A program made the translations under genes and the position numbers. DNA of 64,000 bases from Cellulomonas timonensis (GTDB lineage Bacteria > Actinomycetota > Actinomycetes > Actinomycetales > Cellulomonadaceae): the NCBI RefSeq assembly GCF_900046455.1, contig NZ_FCOT01000013.1:558001-622000 (forward strand). Direction: 5' to 3'. The notes below the pieces were generated by a model. That model saw only the letters and a list, made by a program, of their open reading frames with translations, ran no database searches and was not told the DNA's origin. How positions within the stretch are numbered: position 1 is the stretch's first letter; each line of letters starts with the position of its first letter. Positions 28,559-36,574 of the stretch are shown here, one piece after another.

Positions 28559-28882
28559 ATGCAGACAACGAACACCTCCGTCATCGCACGACGGGTCAAG
28601 ATCTCCGACGACTACGCGACCCTTCCCTACGAGGCCGGCTGGGCGAGCGAGGCGGTGACCTTCATTCAGGCCGAGGGCGACCACCCCGACCTGGCCATCG
28701 CGGTCGAGGTCTCGCCCGACGGCATCAACTGGGTCCGACGCACCGGCGCGACGCTGTCCGCCTCGCAGCAGATCGTCGACCTGCCGCTGGCGCAGTTCGG
28801 CAACTGGCTCCGGGTCGTCATCACCGGCGCGACGAGCGAGCAGCCCGCGCGGGTGCTCGTCCACCTCAACCTCAAGGGCTGA
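28559..28882 (+). CDS. Unknown small protein B1, paralogue of B2
   Basis: A 107-residue protein without signal peptide, predicted from its alternating hydrophobic pattern to be mostly beta strand. It shares with B2 (33614-33940) the blocks PYEA-WASEA, EG-HP-LAI, VSPDG--W, FG-W-R and a C-terminal L-LKG. The central SPDGINW resembles the repeats of small beta-sandwich modules. It follows A1 and precedes a sugar dehydrogenase by 6 bp, so it is in the operon. Because A and B genes are retained together twice, I infer the two proteins form one complex or enzyme. Confidence 0.78.
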   Translation: MQTTNTSVIARRVKISDDYATLPYEAGWASEAVTFIQAEGDHPDLAIAVEVSPDGINWVRRTGATLSASQQIVDLPLAQFGNWLRVVITGATSEQPARVLVHLNLKG

Positions 28883-28888
28883 GCGGCC

Positions 28889-30355
28889 ATGGAACGTCTG
28901 GGAGCCCGGGCGCTCGGCTCCCTTCCGCCCGCGGTGGAGGTTCCGGGCTATCTCGACGAGGACTTGCGGATCGGGATCGTGCACTTCGGGGTGGGGAACT
29001 TCCACCGCTCGCACCAGGCGATGTACGTCGAGCGGCTGCTCAATGCCGGGACCGCCCGCGACTGGGCGATCTGCGGGGTCGGGCTGCTGGACCGCGACGC
29101 CCGGATGCGTGACGCGCTCGCCGCGCAGGACGGCCTCTACACGCTGACGCTGCGCGAGCCGGATGGCTCCAACCGGTTCAGTGTCATCGGGGCGATCCGG
29201 CGCTTCATCTACGCGCCCGACGACCCGGCGGCCCTGCTTGAGCAGCTCGCGTCACCGGACGTGCGCATCGTGTCGTTGACGGTCACCGAGGGCGGCTATG
29301 TCAGCGACCCGACGACGGGGCGGTCGCCCCAGGACGACCCCCTGGTGATCGAGGAGGTCGCGGGCGGGCTCGCGCAGCCCCGCACGGCGTTCGGGTGGAT
29401 CGTCGCAGCGCTGCGCGAGCGCCGGCGACGGGGCACCGCCCCGTTCACGGTGATGTCCTGCGACAACATCCAGGGCAACGGCCGCGTCGCGCGGCTGAGC
29501 GTCGAGGGCGTGGCACGTCTCGTGGACGCGGAGCTGGCCGACTGGATCGCCGCCGAGGTGTCGTTCCCGTCCACGATGGTGGACAGGATCACACCGGTGA
29601 CGACGCAGGCGGACATCGACCGCATCGCGACCGAGCTGGGCGTCGAGGACGCCTGGCCGGTGTCGAGCGAGCCGTTCACGCAGTGGGTGATCGAGGACGT
29701 GTTCGCCCACGGGCGGCCGCCTTTCGAGCAGGCGGGCGCCGTGCTGGTCTCCGACATCGACCCCTACGAGGCGATCAAGCTCCGGCTGCTCAACGCGTCG
29801 CACCAGGCGCTCGCGTACATCGGGCAGCTGCTCGGCTACGAGTACGTCCACGAGGCTGTGGCGGACCCGCGCATCGCCGGGTTCGTGCGGGCCTACATGG
29901 AGCAAGAGGCAGTCCCGACGCTCGTGGTGCCCGAGGGCTTCGAGATGGAGGCGTACATCGACGAGCTGTTCGTGCGTTTCGGGAACCCCCATGTGCAGGA
30001 CTTCCTCGCGCGGCTGTCCGTCGACTCGTCGAACCGGATTCCGAAGTTCCTGGTCCCCGTGCTCGCCGATGCCGTGGCGGCGGGCGCGGCGAGCGGGGTC
30101 GGCGCGTCGATCATCGCCACGTGGCGCGCATGGTGCCGCGGCGTCGGTGCGGGGCAGTTCGCTATCGACGACGTGGACGGGGAGGTGCTGGTCTCGGCCG
30201 CCGCGCAGGAGCCCCTCGGCTTCCTCCGGGGCGTCCCGACGCTCACCCCGTTCCTGGACTCGCCCGGCTTTGTCGACGCGTATGCGCGCGCCGCCAACGC
30301 GCTGGAGCAGGAGGGTCCCGGGGCTTTCCTCGGAGCCGTCCTGGTGCAGGAGTAG
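28889..30355 (+). CDS. Mannitol dehydrogenase family oxidoreductase
   Basis: Long-chain polyol/hexonate NAD(P)-dependent dehydrogenase (mannitol, arabinitol, fructuronate or tagaturonate type), 488 residues. The nucleotide-binding start is IGIVHFGVGNFHRSHQAMYV; SCDNIQGNGR and the catalytic block KLRLLNASHQALAY (Lys, Asn and His in K-x4-N-x2-H) are intact. Cytosolic. It interconverts a keto sugar (for example fructose or fructuronate) and a polyol or aldonate; the exact pair cannot be read by eye. It follows B1 and precedes a PfkB kinase, which suggests the product is phosphorylated next. Confidence 0.9.
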   Translation: MERLGARALGSLPPAVEVPGYLDEDLRIGIVHFGVGNFHRSHQAMYVERLLNAGTARDWAICGVGLLDRDARMRDALAAQDGLYTLTLREPDGSNRFSVIGAIRRFIYAPDDPAALLEQLASPDVRIVSLTVTEGGYVSDPTTGRSPQDDPLVIEEVAGGLAQPRTAFGWIVAALRERRRRGTAPFTVMSCDNIQGNGRVARLSVEGVARLVDAELADWIAAEVSFPSTMVDRITPVTTQADIDRIATELGVEDAWPVSSEPFTQWVIEDVFAHGRPPFEQAGAVLVSDIDPYEAIKLRLLNASHQALAYIGQLLGYEYVHEAVADPRIAGFVRAYMEQEAVPTLVVPEGFEMEAYIDELFVRFGNPHVQDFLARLSVDSSNRIPKFLVPVLADAVAAGAASGVGASIIATWRAWCRGVGAGQFAIDDVDGEVLVSAAAQEPLGFLRGVPTLTPFLDSPGFVDAYARAANALEQEGPGAFLGAVLVQE

Positions 30356-30359
30356 GGCG

Positions 30360-31310
30360 ATGGTCAGCGGCAGAGACGCGAGGATCCCCGGGCTGGCGCA
30401 GGCCGTCTTCGTGGTCGGCGAGGCGCTCGTCGACGTGACCGTCGACGCTGACGGCGTCGAGCGTCGACAGCCGGGCGGCAGCCCGATGAACGTCGCCTTC
30501 GGGCTGGCGCGGCTGGGCGTGCCCGCGCGGCTGTTGAGCTCCATCGGCGACGGCCTCGACGGCCAGCGCATCGCCGCGCACCTGCGGTCGGCCGGGGTCA
30601 AGCTCGACGACGTGTCGGTGGAGCCCGGAGCGGTGACGTCCACGGCCTCCGCGACGCTGGACGCAGAGGGCATCGCGTCGTATTCGTTCGATCTGCGGTG
30701 GGACCTTCCCACCGGCGGCAGCGTGCCGACCGAGTGCGGTGTGATCCACACGGGGTCGATCGGAGCGGTGCTCGCGCCAGGCGCCGATCGCGTGCTGGAG
30801 CTCTTCAGGTCGGCGTGCGCCGATGTGATCCGCTCGTTCGACCCCAACGTCCGCGCGGCCATCACTCCGGATCGCGTGGCGGTGCTGGAGCGCGTCGAGC
30901 AGTTCGTCAGCATCACCGACGTGCTCAAGCTCAGCGACGAGGACGCGCAATGGCTCCACCCCGGCAAGGACGAGGAGTTCGTCGCGGACTGGGCTCTCGG
31001 CCTGGGAGTCAAGCTCGTCGTCATGACGCGGGGCGCGCGGGGGTGCACCGTCTCCACCCCGTCGCACCGGATCACGCAGGACGCCATCCCCACCCAGGTG
31101 GTGGACACCATCGGGGCAGGCGACGCGTTCATGTCGGGGCTCTTGGCCGGGCTGTCCCGGTGGGGCTTGTTCGACGCGCTGCGTGGCGACGGCGTCAGCG
31201 TCGGCGACCTCAGCAGGCTCGCCGAGCTCGCCACGCGAGTCGCGTCGCTGACGGTCGCGCAGGCAGGCGCGCAGCCGCCGACCTGGGCTGAGGTCCGCTC
31301 GGCTGCCTGA
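30360..31310 (+). CDS. PfkB-family carbohydrate kinase
   Basis: Ribokinase-fold sugar kinase of 316 residues. The substrate motif near the N-terminus is GGSPMNVAFGLARLG and the anion hole with catalytic base is DTIGAGDAFMSGLLAG. VVGEALVDV is the first strand. Fructokinase or 2-keto-3-deoxygluconate kinase activity would both fit the preceding dehydrogenase. ATG lies 4 bp after that gene's stop. A convergent terminator separates it from the AraC gene. Confidence 0.88.
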   Translation: MVSGRDARIPGLAQAVFVVGEALVDVTVDADGVERRQPGGSPMNVAFGLARLGVPARLLSSIGDGLDGQRIAAHLRSAGVKLDDVSVEPGAVTSTASATLDAEGIASYSFDLRWDLPTGGSVPTECGVIHTGSIGAVLAPGADRVLELFRSACADVIRSFDPNVRAAITPDRVAVLERVEQFVSITDVLKLSDEDAQWLHPGKDEEFVADWALGLGVKLVVMTRGARGCTVSTPSHRITQDAIPTQVVDTIGAGDAFMSGLLAGLSRWGLFDALRGDGVSVGDLSRLAELATRVASLTVAQAGAQPPTWAEVRSAA

Positions 31311-31317
31311 GCACGCG

Positions 31318-31357
31318 CACGACGCCGCGTCGTCCCCGAGGGCGGTGCGGCGTCGTG
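31318..31357. terminator. Stem-loop between convergent PfkB and AraC genes
   Basis: Arms CACGACGCCGC (31318-31328) and GCGGCGTCGTG (31347-31357) are perfect complements around an 18-base loop. Placed between convergent stops, it can end transcription from both sides. No strong T-run on either strand. Confidence 0.6.
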
Positions 31358-31369
31358 CTGTCGTGGCGC

Positions 31370-32284
31370 CTACGCGCGGGCCGACGCGCGGTGCTGGCGG
31401 GGCGTGACGCCGTACGCCTGGAGGAACTGCCGGTTGAAGTTCGACAGGTTGCTGTACCCGACGGCTCCCGCGATCGCGGCGACTGTGTCGTCGGTCCGCT
31501 CGAGCAGCCGGCAAGCCTGGGTGAGCCGCAGCTGACGGACCATGTCGGTGAACGTCTGACCGCTGCCCGCCTTGAAATAGCGAGAGAACGCGGACTCGCT
31601 CATCGCGGCCCGCCTCGCGGCCTCGTGCAGGCTCACTCCGCTGGTGAGGTTGTCGAGGATGTAGTCGATCGCGCGGCTGATGAGCTCCGAGTCGGCTCCT
31701 CCCAGGGGCGGCAGCCAGCCGCGGACGACAGGCTTCTGCTCGCCCGCCGGGCCTGCGGCGAGGATGCGGAGCATGTCGAGCACGCGCACGACGCGTTCCA
31801 TTCCAGGATCGGCGTCGCGGACCGCCAGGAGGGCTGTGGCTCCACGCGCGGCCGTGTCGCCCTGGAACTCGATGCCGTGCGCGGATCGGCTGAGCAGCGA
31901 GTCGAGTGTCCGCAGCTCGGGCATGGCGGCCTGGCATCCCCGGATCCACGTGTCGCTGAAATGCAGCACGGCGTGCGTGTCGTCCAGCACCTCGTTCTCG
32001 CCGTGGTCGGCGATCCAGTGGTGCGGCAGGTTCGGGCCGACGAGCACGAGCTGCCCGGGGTGGTAAGCGTCGACGACGTCGCCGAGGACGTAACGACCAC
32101 TCGACCGCAGGATGAGGTGGAGCTCGTACTCGGGGTGGAAGTGCCAGCCCGCGAAGGGGTGCGGGTCTTCGTGGACATAGAAGCGGAACGACGCGACGGG
32201 GTCGCCAGCGATCACCTCGCGCACAGCCCTGCGGCGCAGCGTTCCCACGGCGCGTGACTCGAGGGCCGTTGCGGTGGCATTCAT
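31370..32284 (-). CDS. AraC-family transcriptional regulator
   Basis: An N-terminal cupin sensor (FRFYVHEDPHPFAGWHFHPEYE, GRYVLGDVVDAYHPGQLVLV) is followed by a double helix-turn-helix AraC domain, with VSLHEAARRAAMSESAFSRY in the first and AIAGAVGYSNLSNFNRQFLQ in the second, ending TPRQHRASARA. The product has 304 residues from the ATG of MNATATALESRA; an upstream ATG adds 17 non-conserved residues. Divergent from the zinc dehydrogenase gene, which it may activate; a sugar is the likely ligand. The cupin His residues (HFHPEYE) are typical of sugar-sensing AraC proteins. Confidence 0.9.
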   Translation of the reverse strand: MNATATALESRAVGTLRRRAVREVIAGDPVASFRFYVHEDPHPFAGWHFHPEYELHLILRSSGRYVLGDVVDAYHPGQLVLVGPNLPHHWIADHGENEVLDDTHAVLHFSDTWIRGCQAAMPELRTLDSLLSRSAHGIEFQGDTAARGATALLAVRDADPGMERVVRVLDMLRILAAGPAGEQKPVVRGWLPPLGGADSELISRAIDYILDNLTSGVSLHEAARRAAMSESAFSRYFKAGSGQTFTDMVRQLRLTQACRLLERTDDTVAAIAGAVGYSNLSNFNRQFLQAYGVTPRQHRASARA

Positions 32285-32357
32285 GGTGCGATTCTTCACT
32301 GATGCCGTCTCGCCAGCAGCGACGACTGGCCGCAACGGCGCAAGAGAGTATCGGAAG

Positions 32358-32380
32358 CGCGCATCGTGGAGCGATGCGCG
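32358..32380. promoter_or_regulatory. Inverted repeat in the AraC/dehydrogenase intergenic region
   Basis: CGCGCATCG and CGATGCGCG flank TGGAG. It lies in the 181-bp divergent gap and could be a regulator site or part of an mRNA leader. Which protein binds it is unknown; AraC proteins usually prefer direct repeats. Confidence 0.35.
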
Positions 32381-32465
32381 GTAGCGCCCACGCAGCCACG
32401 ATGTGAGGACAGGCCCTCAGAGATGTGGGCGGGTCGTGTCACAGCGAGAACAGGTTGGGTGAGAT

Positions 32466-33511
32466 ATGAGCGCGACGATGCGCCAGGTGCTGGTCGCACG
32501 GTTGAACGAGGTCACGGTGATCGACTCCGCGATCCCCGAGCCGGGCCCGGGCGAGGTGCGGGTGGCGGTCGCGCTCGCGGGCATCTGCGGCTCCGACACC
32601 CACGCGGTCGCGGGGCACCACCCGCTGCTGGGCCCGCCGTACCTGCCGGGCCACGAGCTCGTCGGGAGGGTCGAGGAGGCCGGCGCCGGCGCGGACGCCT
32701 CGCTCGTCGGCAGTCGCGTGGTCGTCAAGCCCAACGTCGACTGCGGGGAGTGCGTCAACTGCCGTGCCGGGCGCAGCAACGCCTGCCAGGAGCTCCAGTG
32801 GATCGGCTGCGACCCCTCGGGCGCCCTGCCCGGCGGGATGGCCCAGTATGTGGTGGTCCCGGAGCGCAACGTCTTCCCGGTGCCGGACGAGGTCTCTGAC
32901 GTGGACGCCGTGCTCGTCGAGTGCCTCGCGACGCCCGTCCACGCCGCGCGCATTGCGGGCGACCTCACCGGCGCGAAGGTCGTCGTGATCGGCGCGGGAC
33001 CATCGGGCTCTTCTCGGTCATCGCGGCGCGTCGTGCTGGCGCGGGCGTGATCGTCGTCTCTGACCCCGTGCCCGCCAAGCGCGACCGCGCGTTGGGCCTC
33101 GGCGCGGACGCGTCCGTCGACGCGGCGGCGCCCGACTTCACCGCAGCGGTGCACGAGGCGCTCGGCGGGCTGGCAGATGTCGTCTTCGACTGCGTCGGCA
33201 TCGAGGCGTCGATCCGGCAGTCGGTCGAGGTGCTGCGGCGCGCGGGCACGCTGCTCATCGTCGGCGTGCCGCCGCGGGACGGCGTCGTGCCGTTGCCACT
33301 CTTCCAGGACTGGGAGCTGCGGATCCAGGGGTGCGCCAACTACACGCCCGAGGACATCGAGACTGCTATCGCGATCGCCGTGGACGGCGGCCTGCCGGGC
33401 GATGACATGGTCAGCGCCACCTCCCCGGTCGAGGAGGCCGTGGCGGCCTTCGCGGCGGCTGCCCTCGGCCCCGCGGGCAGGGTCGTGATCGCGCCCGACC
33501 CCTCGTCCTGA
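32466..33511 (+). pseudogene. Zinc-dependent alcohol dehydrogenase, interrupted by a one-base frameshift
   Basis: Medium-chain dehydrogenase of the threonine/sorbitol type. Frame one gives the catalytic zinc region (AGICGSDTHAV, PGHELVGRVEEAG) and the structural-zinc loop CGECVNCRAGRSNAC, then reaches the Rossmann motif VVVIGAG and drifts into nonsense. Frame two continues from TIGLFSVIAARRAGA to the normal end (VVFDCVGIEASIRQSVEVL, VIAPDPSS). Inserting one base between 33001 and 33002 restores VIGAGPIGLFSVIAA. The full protein would have about 349 residues. It is either a sequencing error or a very recent inactivation, as all else is intact. Divergent from AraC. Confidence 0.88.
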
Positions 33512-33554
33512 CGCGGCCCGCCCGGGCGCCCGCCGCGCCCGGGGTGCTCACACG

Positions 33555-33592
33555 CGACAGGGCCGTCTCGTCCGGACGAGACGGCCCTGTCG
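33555..33592. terminator. 38-bp perfect palindrome, bidirectional terminator
   Basis: Two 19-base arms meet without a spacer. On RNA it would form a long GC-rich hairpin with a tight loop. It lies between the convergent dehydrogenase gene and B2, so termination from both sides is the likely role. Confidence 0.75.
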
Positions 33593-33613
33593 TCATGTGT
33601 GCGTGCTGGCGCG

Positions 33614-33940
33614 TCAGCCCTTGAGTTCTAGGCGGATCAGCACTGTCGCCGGCTCGTCCGGAGTGGCGCCCTCGAGGCGCAGGCGGATCCAGGTGCCGAA
33701 CCGCGCCATCTCGACGTCGATGAGGTCCTGGTCGGCCCGGAGCGTCACAGGGTCGCCGCGGTCGAGCCAGTCGACGCCGTCCGGCGACACCTGCGGCTGG
33801 ATGGCCAGCTGTGGGTGCGGTCCCTCCGTGCGGACGAAGAACAGCGCCTCGGACGCCCAGGCGGCCTCGTAGGGGTGGGTGCCGAACCCGGCGGTCAGGA
33901 CTGCTCGGCGCTCGACGAGCGTGGTGGCGGAAGTCAGCAT
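33614..33940 (-). CDS. Unknown small protein B2, paralogue of B1
   Basis: A 108-residue beta-rich protein similar to B1 throughout: PYEAAWASEALFFVRTEG, VSPDGVDWL, ARFGTWIRL and the terminal LELKG. No signal peptide or membrane span. GAGAGGAGATCACC precedes the ATG, a strong ribosome-binding site. It lies 12 bp after A2 on the same strand and is the last gene of its operon, ended by the 38-bp palindrome. Function unknown; retention with A2 in both copies indicates a joint role. Confidence 0.78.
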   Translation of the reverse strand: MLTSATTLVERRAVLTAGFGTHPYEAAWASEALFFVRTEGPHPQLAIQPQVSPDGVDWLDRGDPVTLRADQDLIDVEMARFGTWIRLRLEGATPDEPATVLIRLELKG

Positions 33941-33952
33941 GGTGATCTCCTC

Positions 33953-34894
33953 TCAGGCGTGGGGCGCGCGACCGGTCGAGTACACGACGGAGTCGAGGTA
34001 CATGAAGACGCGGCGGTCGGTGTCGGTCTCGATGAAGAAGACGGGGTTGATCAGGTTCGTGATGCCGTCGTACGGGGCCGCTGGCGTCGTCGGCACGCCG
34101 CGCATGTCGAAGGTGCGGCCCAGGCTCTGGAACTCGACGTACTCGCGCAGCTCGAGGTCGACGAGGAGCCGCATGTACAGCCAGTTGAGCTTGTCGGGGC
34201 TCTCGTTGTAGACCAGCTTCTGGTCGCCGTCGGGAACCCACCGGAACCCGTCCGCCGAGCCGTCCGGGTAGCGCCGGCCGCACCAGATGGCGTCGATTCC
34301 CGGGGCCTCCCACCCCTCGGGGCTGCCGGTCCACTGCTCACGGGTGACCTCGTCGGGGGTGTGGAAGTACTGCCACCGCTTGACCTTCGTCCCGTTGACG
34401 GAGTTGACGTAGCGGATGCCCGGCTGCCACCGGTGGCTCTCGTCCTGCACGTCGAACCACATCCCGAACGCGCGGATGTCCTCCTCGCCGGTTCCCCAGC
34501 GGTCCTGCTCGGGTGTGTAGGAGTACCAGGCCTCGAGCTGGATGTACCGATGGTCGTCGTCGGTCCGCGAGAGCCGCTTGATCACGGTGCTCATGGCGCC
34601 GTTGACCGGGGGCTGCTCGTACGGCCCGGCGCTCGGCCGGGTCGCGAGCTTGAGCGAGTAGTTGCCCTCCATCGAGCCGTGCCCGGCGGCGAACCGCATC
34701 GGGGCCGCGCTGATCATCGACGGCCCCCATGAGCCGAGGTCGAGCTGGGACGGCTGGGACTGGAATCCCTCGCGGACGAAGTTCGGCGTGAGGTCGAGCC
34801 AGCCGTTGAACCCGCGGTCGAAGTCGTCGTAGACCATGACCTTCTCCAGCGGCTTGAACTTCTCGAGTCCTCGTTCGTGGACGATGAGCGCCAT
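33953..34894 (-). CDS. Unknown protein A2 (DUF6772-like), paralogue of A1
   Basis: A 313-residue protein without signal peptide, co-linear with A1. Both start with a short motif (ERGLEKFKPLEKV here) followed by YDDFDRGFNGWLDLTPNFV, and end FFIETDTDRRVFMYLDSVVY. It is about half identical to A1 by eye, so the duplication is old or the copies came from different sources. GGAG lies nine bases before the ATG. It is transcribed from a strong promoter covered by an operator, divergent from the second LacI regulator. Function unknown; the match to DUF6772 is from memory. Confidence 0.8.
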   Translation of the reverse strand: MALIVHERGLEKFKPLEKVMVYDDFDRGFNGWLDLTPNFVREGFQSQPSQLDLGSWGPSMISAAPMRFAAGHGSMEGNYSLKLATRPSAGPYEQPPVNGAMSTVIKRLSRTDDDHRYIQLEAWYSYTPEQDRWGTGEEDIRAFGMWFDVQDESHRWQPGIRYVNSVNGTKVKRWQYFHTPDEVTREQWTGSPEGWEAPGIDAIWCGRRYPDGSADGFRWVPDGDQKLVYNESPDKLNWLYMRLLVDLELREYVEFQSLGRTFDMRGVPTTPAAPYDGITNLINPVFFIETDTDRRVFMYLDSVVYSTGRAPHA

Positions 34895-34916
34895 CGCTCG
34901 GTCTCCATTGCTGTCG

Positions 34917-34930
34917 GTAAATGGATTTAC
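34917..34930. promoter_or_regulatory. Operator GTAAATGGATTTAC at the A2-B2 transcription start
   Basis: Perfect 6-bp arms around GG. It covers the expected +1 of the minus-strand A2 promoter and lies 71 bp before the second LacI regulator. Its length and symmetry fit a LacI-family site, different in sequence from O1-O4. Confidence 0.65.
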
Positions 34931-34935
34931 TTGTC

Positions 34936-34965
34936 AAAGTACAGAGAGCCCGACAACAGTGTCAA
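34936..34965 (-). promoter_or_regulatory. Sigma-70-type promoter of A2-B2
   Basis: On the minus strand TTGACA (34965-34960) is followed by 18 bases and TACTTT (34941-34936). The predicted start near 34929 is inside the operator. The -35 region also carries a GACA-N4-TGTC element (34952-34963) that resembles half of the O1-O4 design but has a different centre. Confidence 0.7.
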
Positions 34966-35000
34966 CCGCCGGGCCGCGGGCCTGGGGGAGCGGAGAGGCT

Positions 35001-36062
35001 ATGACGTCGGTGCAGGGCAAGGACGGAATCGGCGAGGGCCGGCGTCCCGCGCGGATCCGGGATGTGGCGGCCCGCGCGGGGGTGTCCCCGGGGCTCGTGT
35101 CGCGCCTGCTGAACAACGACCCGACCCTCACCGTGCGGCCGGAGACGCGCGCGCAGGTGATGGAGGCGGTGCTGGAGCTCGACTACGTGGCCAGCTCGGC
35201 AGCGGCATCGCTCCGGCGCAACCGGGCCGACGCGCTCGGGCTCGTGCTGGACCGCGTCACCAACCCCGTCTTCGCCGACGTGGTCCATGGTGCGGAGGAG
35301 GCCGCCACCGAGCTCGGCTGCGGGCTGCTCATCCTCGACGCGGAGGAGGTCGCCCGCGATCCGGCCTTTCTGACAGAGGTCGTCAAGTCGCGCCGGGTCG
35401 ACGGGCTCCTCCTCCAGGGCGGGTACGGCCCGGACGCCGGTCTCCTCGCGCGGTTCTCGGCCGAGATCCCCAGCGTCATCGTCAACAGCCCGGGGAACGA
35501 CGCCGCGTCCGGCGTCAGCCTGGAGGACGAGGCGGCGACAAGGCTCGCCACCAGCCACCTGATCCAGCTCGGCCACGGGGAGATCGCCTTCGTCGCCGGC
35601 GCGCCGGGCGTCGCGTCCGACACCCGCCAGCATGGCTTCACGGAGGCGCTCCGGGATGCCGGTCTGGAGGCCCGACCGGACAGGATCCTCGGGGGCGGGT
35701 GGCATGCGGAGGACGGCCTCCAGGCCGTCAGGGCGTCGCTCACGTCCTCGAGCCCGGTGACCGCCTACGTCGCCGCCTCGCCAGTCGTCGCGCTCGGCGT
35801 CGTGTCCGCGCTGGTCGAGGCGCACGTCCGGGTGCCCGAGGACGCGTCAGTCGTCGGGATCCACGACCCGTGGTTCGCCCCGTACCTGATCCCGGCGATG
35901 ACCACTGTCGCACTCCCGCTCTTCGAGCTCGGGCGGCGGTCGGTGCTGCAGCTGATGGCGCACCTGCAGTCCGGGAAGCCTCCGGAGGTCGTCATCACGG
36001 ACCCGGCGCCACGGCTCGTCGTCCGTGGCTCCACGGCTCCTCCGAGATCTGCTCGGGCGTGA
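35001..36062 (+). CDS. LacI-family transcriptional regulator (A2-B2 locus)
   Basis: Helix-turn-helix IRDVAARAGVSPGLVSRLLN (residues 19-38) with a full periplasmic-binding-like sensor domain (ALGLVLDRVTNPVFADVVHG, ELGCGLLILDAEE, DASVVGIHDPWFAPYLIPAM). The product has 353 residues from the ATG that follows GGGGGAGCGGAGAG; the frame is open upstream but those residues overlap A2 on the other strand. It is divergent from A2-B2, with the operator between them, so it most likely represses A2-B2 and itself. Effector unknown. Its sequence is clearly different from the first LacI protein. Confidence 0.92.
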   Translation: MTSVQGKDGIGEGRRPARIRDVAARAGVSPGLVSRLLNNDPTLTVRPETRAQVMEAVLELDYVASSAAASLRRNRADALGLVLDRVTNPVFADVVHGAEEAATELGCGLLILDAEEVARDPAFLTEVVKSRRVDGLLLQGGYGPDAGLLARFSAEIPSVIVNSPGNDAASGVSLEDEAATRLATSHLIQLGHGEIAFVAGAPGVASDTRQHGFTEALRDAGLEARPDRILGGGWHAEDGLQAVRASLTSSSPVTAYVAASPVVALGVVSALVEAHVRVPEDASVVGIHDPWFAPYLIPAMTTVALPLFELGRRSVLQLMAHLQSGKPPEVVITDPAPRLVVRGSTAPPRSARA

Positions 36063-36072
36063 TCACGGGGCG

Positions 36073-36401
36073 CGGCCAGCTCTTCTTCCGTCATCACCTC
36101 GGATGTCGCCGCGGGGTCCCCACCGAGCAGGCGGACGACGGCGTTGGTGGAGGCTGACAGGATCCAGACCACCGGGCGCATCAGGGTCGCGAAGCGGTCC
36201 ATGGGCTGCCCGACCAGCAAGGCGACGATCTCGGAGTGTTGCAGCGCGAACCTCTTGGGCGCCAACTCGCCTAGGACCAGTGACAGATAGGCGATGACCA
36301 GGGTGAGGCCGATCAACGCGATCGGTTGCGCCGGCGGGGACGCCTCCGACAAGGATGAACACCAGGACCAGCCTGACGTTGAACAGCGTGTCCGCGTCCA
36401 T
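36073..36401 (-). pseudogene. Relic of a CNNM/TlyC-type (DUF21, hemolysin-family) membrane protein
   Basis: The start MDADTLFNVRLVLVFILVGG matches the first helix of CNNM-type proteins. A frame change then leads to ALIGLTLVIAYLSLVLGELA, PKRFALQHSEIVALLVGQPM, DRFATLMRPVVWILSASTNA and LLGGDPAATSEVMTEEEL, the second half of the DUF21 domain. Roughly 80 residues between these parts are missing, and the CBS pair and the CorC_HlyC domain are absent because the sequence stops at the LacI gene end. It is a deletion remnant. The following 170 bp, up to the MFS gene, hold nothing recognisable. Confidence 0.8.
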
Positions 36402-36574
36402 CAGGCGTCCACCCGCGCACACCGCGGCTCGTGGTGGACGCGCGGACCGCTGGGGCCATCCATGGCATGCAGGTCAACGAGACGCGCAGCATGCCGTCAA
36501 CCGAGTGGGGGAGCGGGCGGCGTGGCGCCGTGCGGATGCCCCAGGTGAACGGGTGGACTGGTCGCGCGGCTGGG

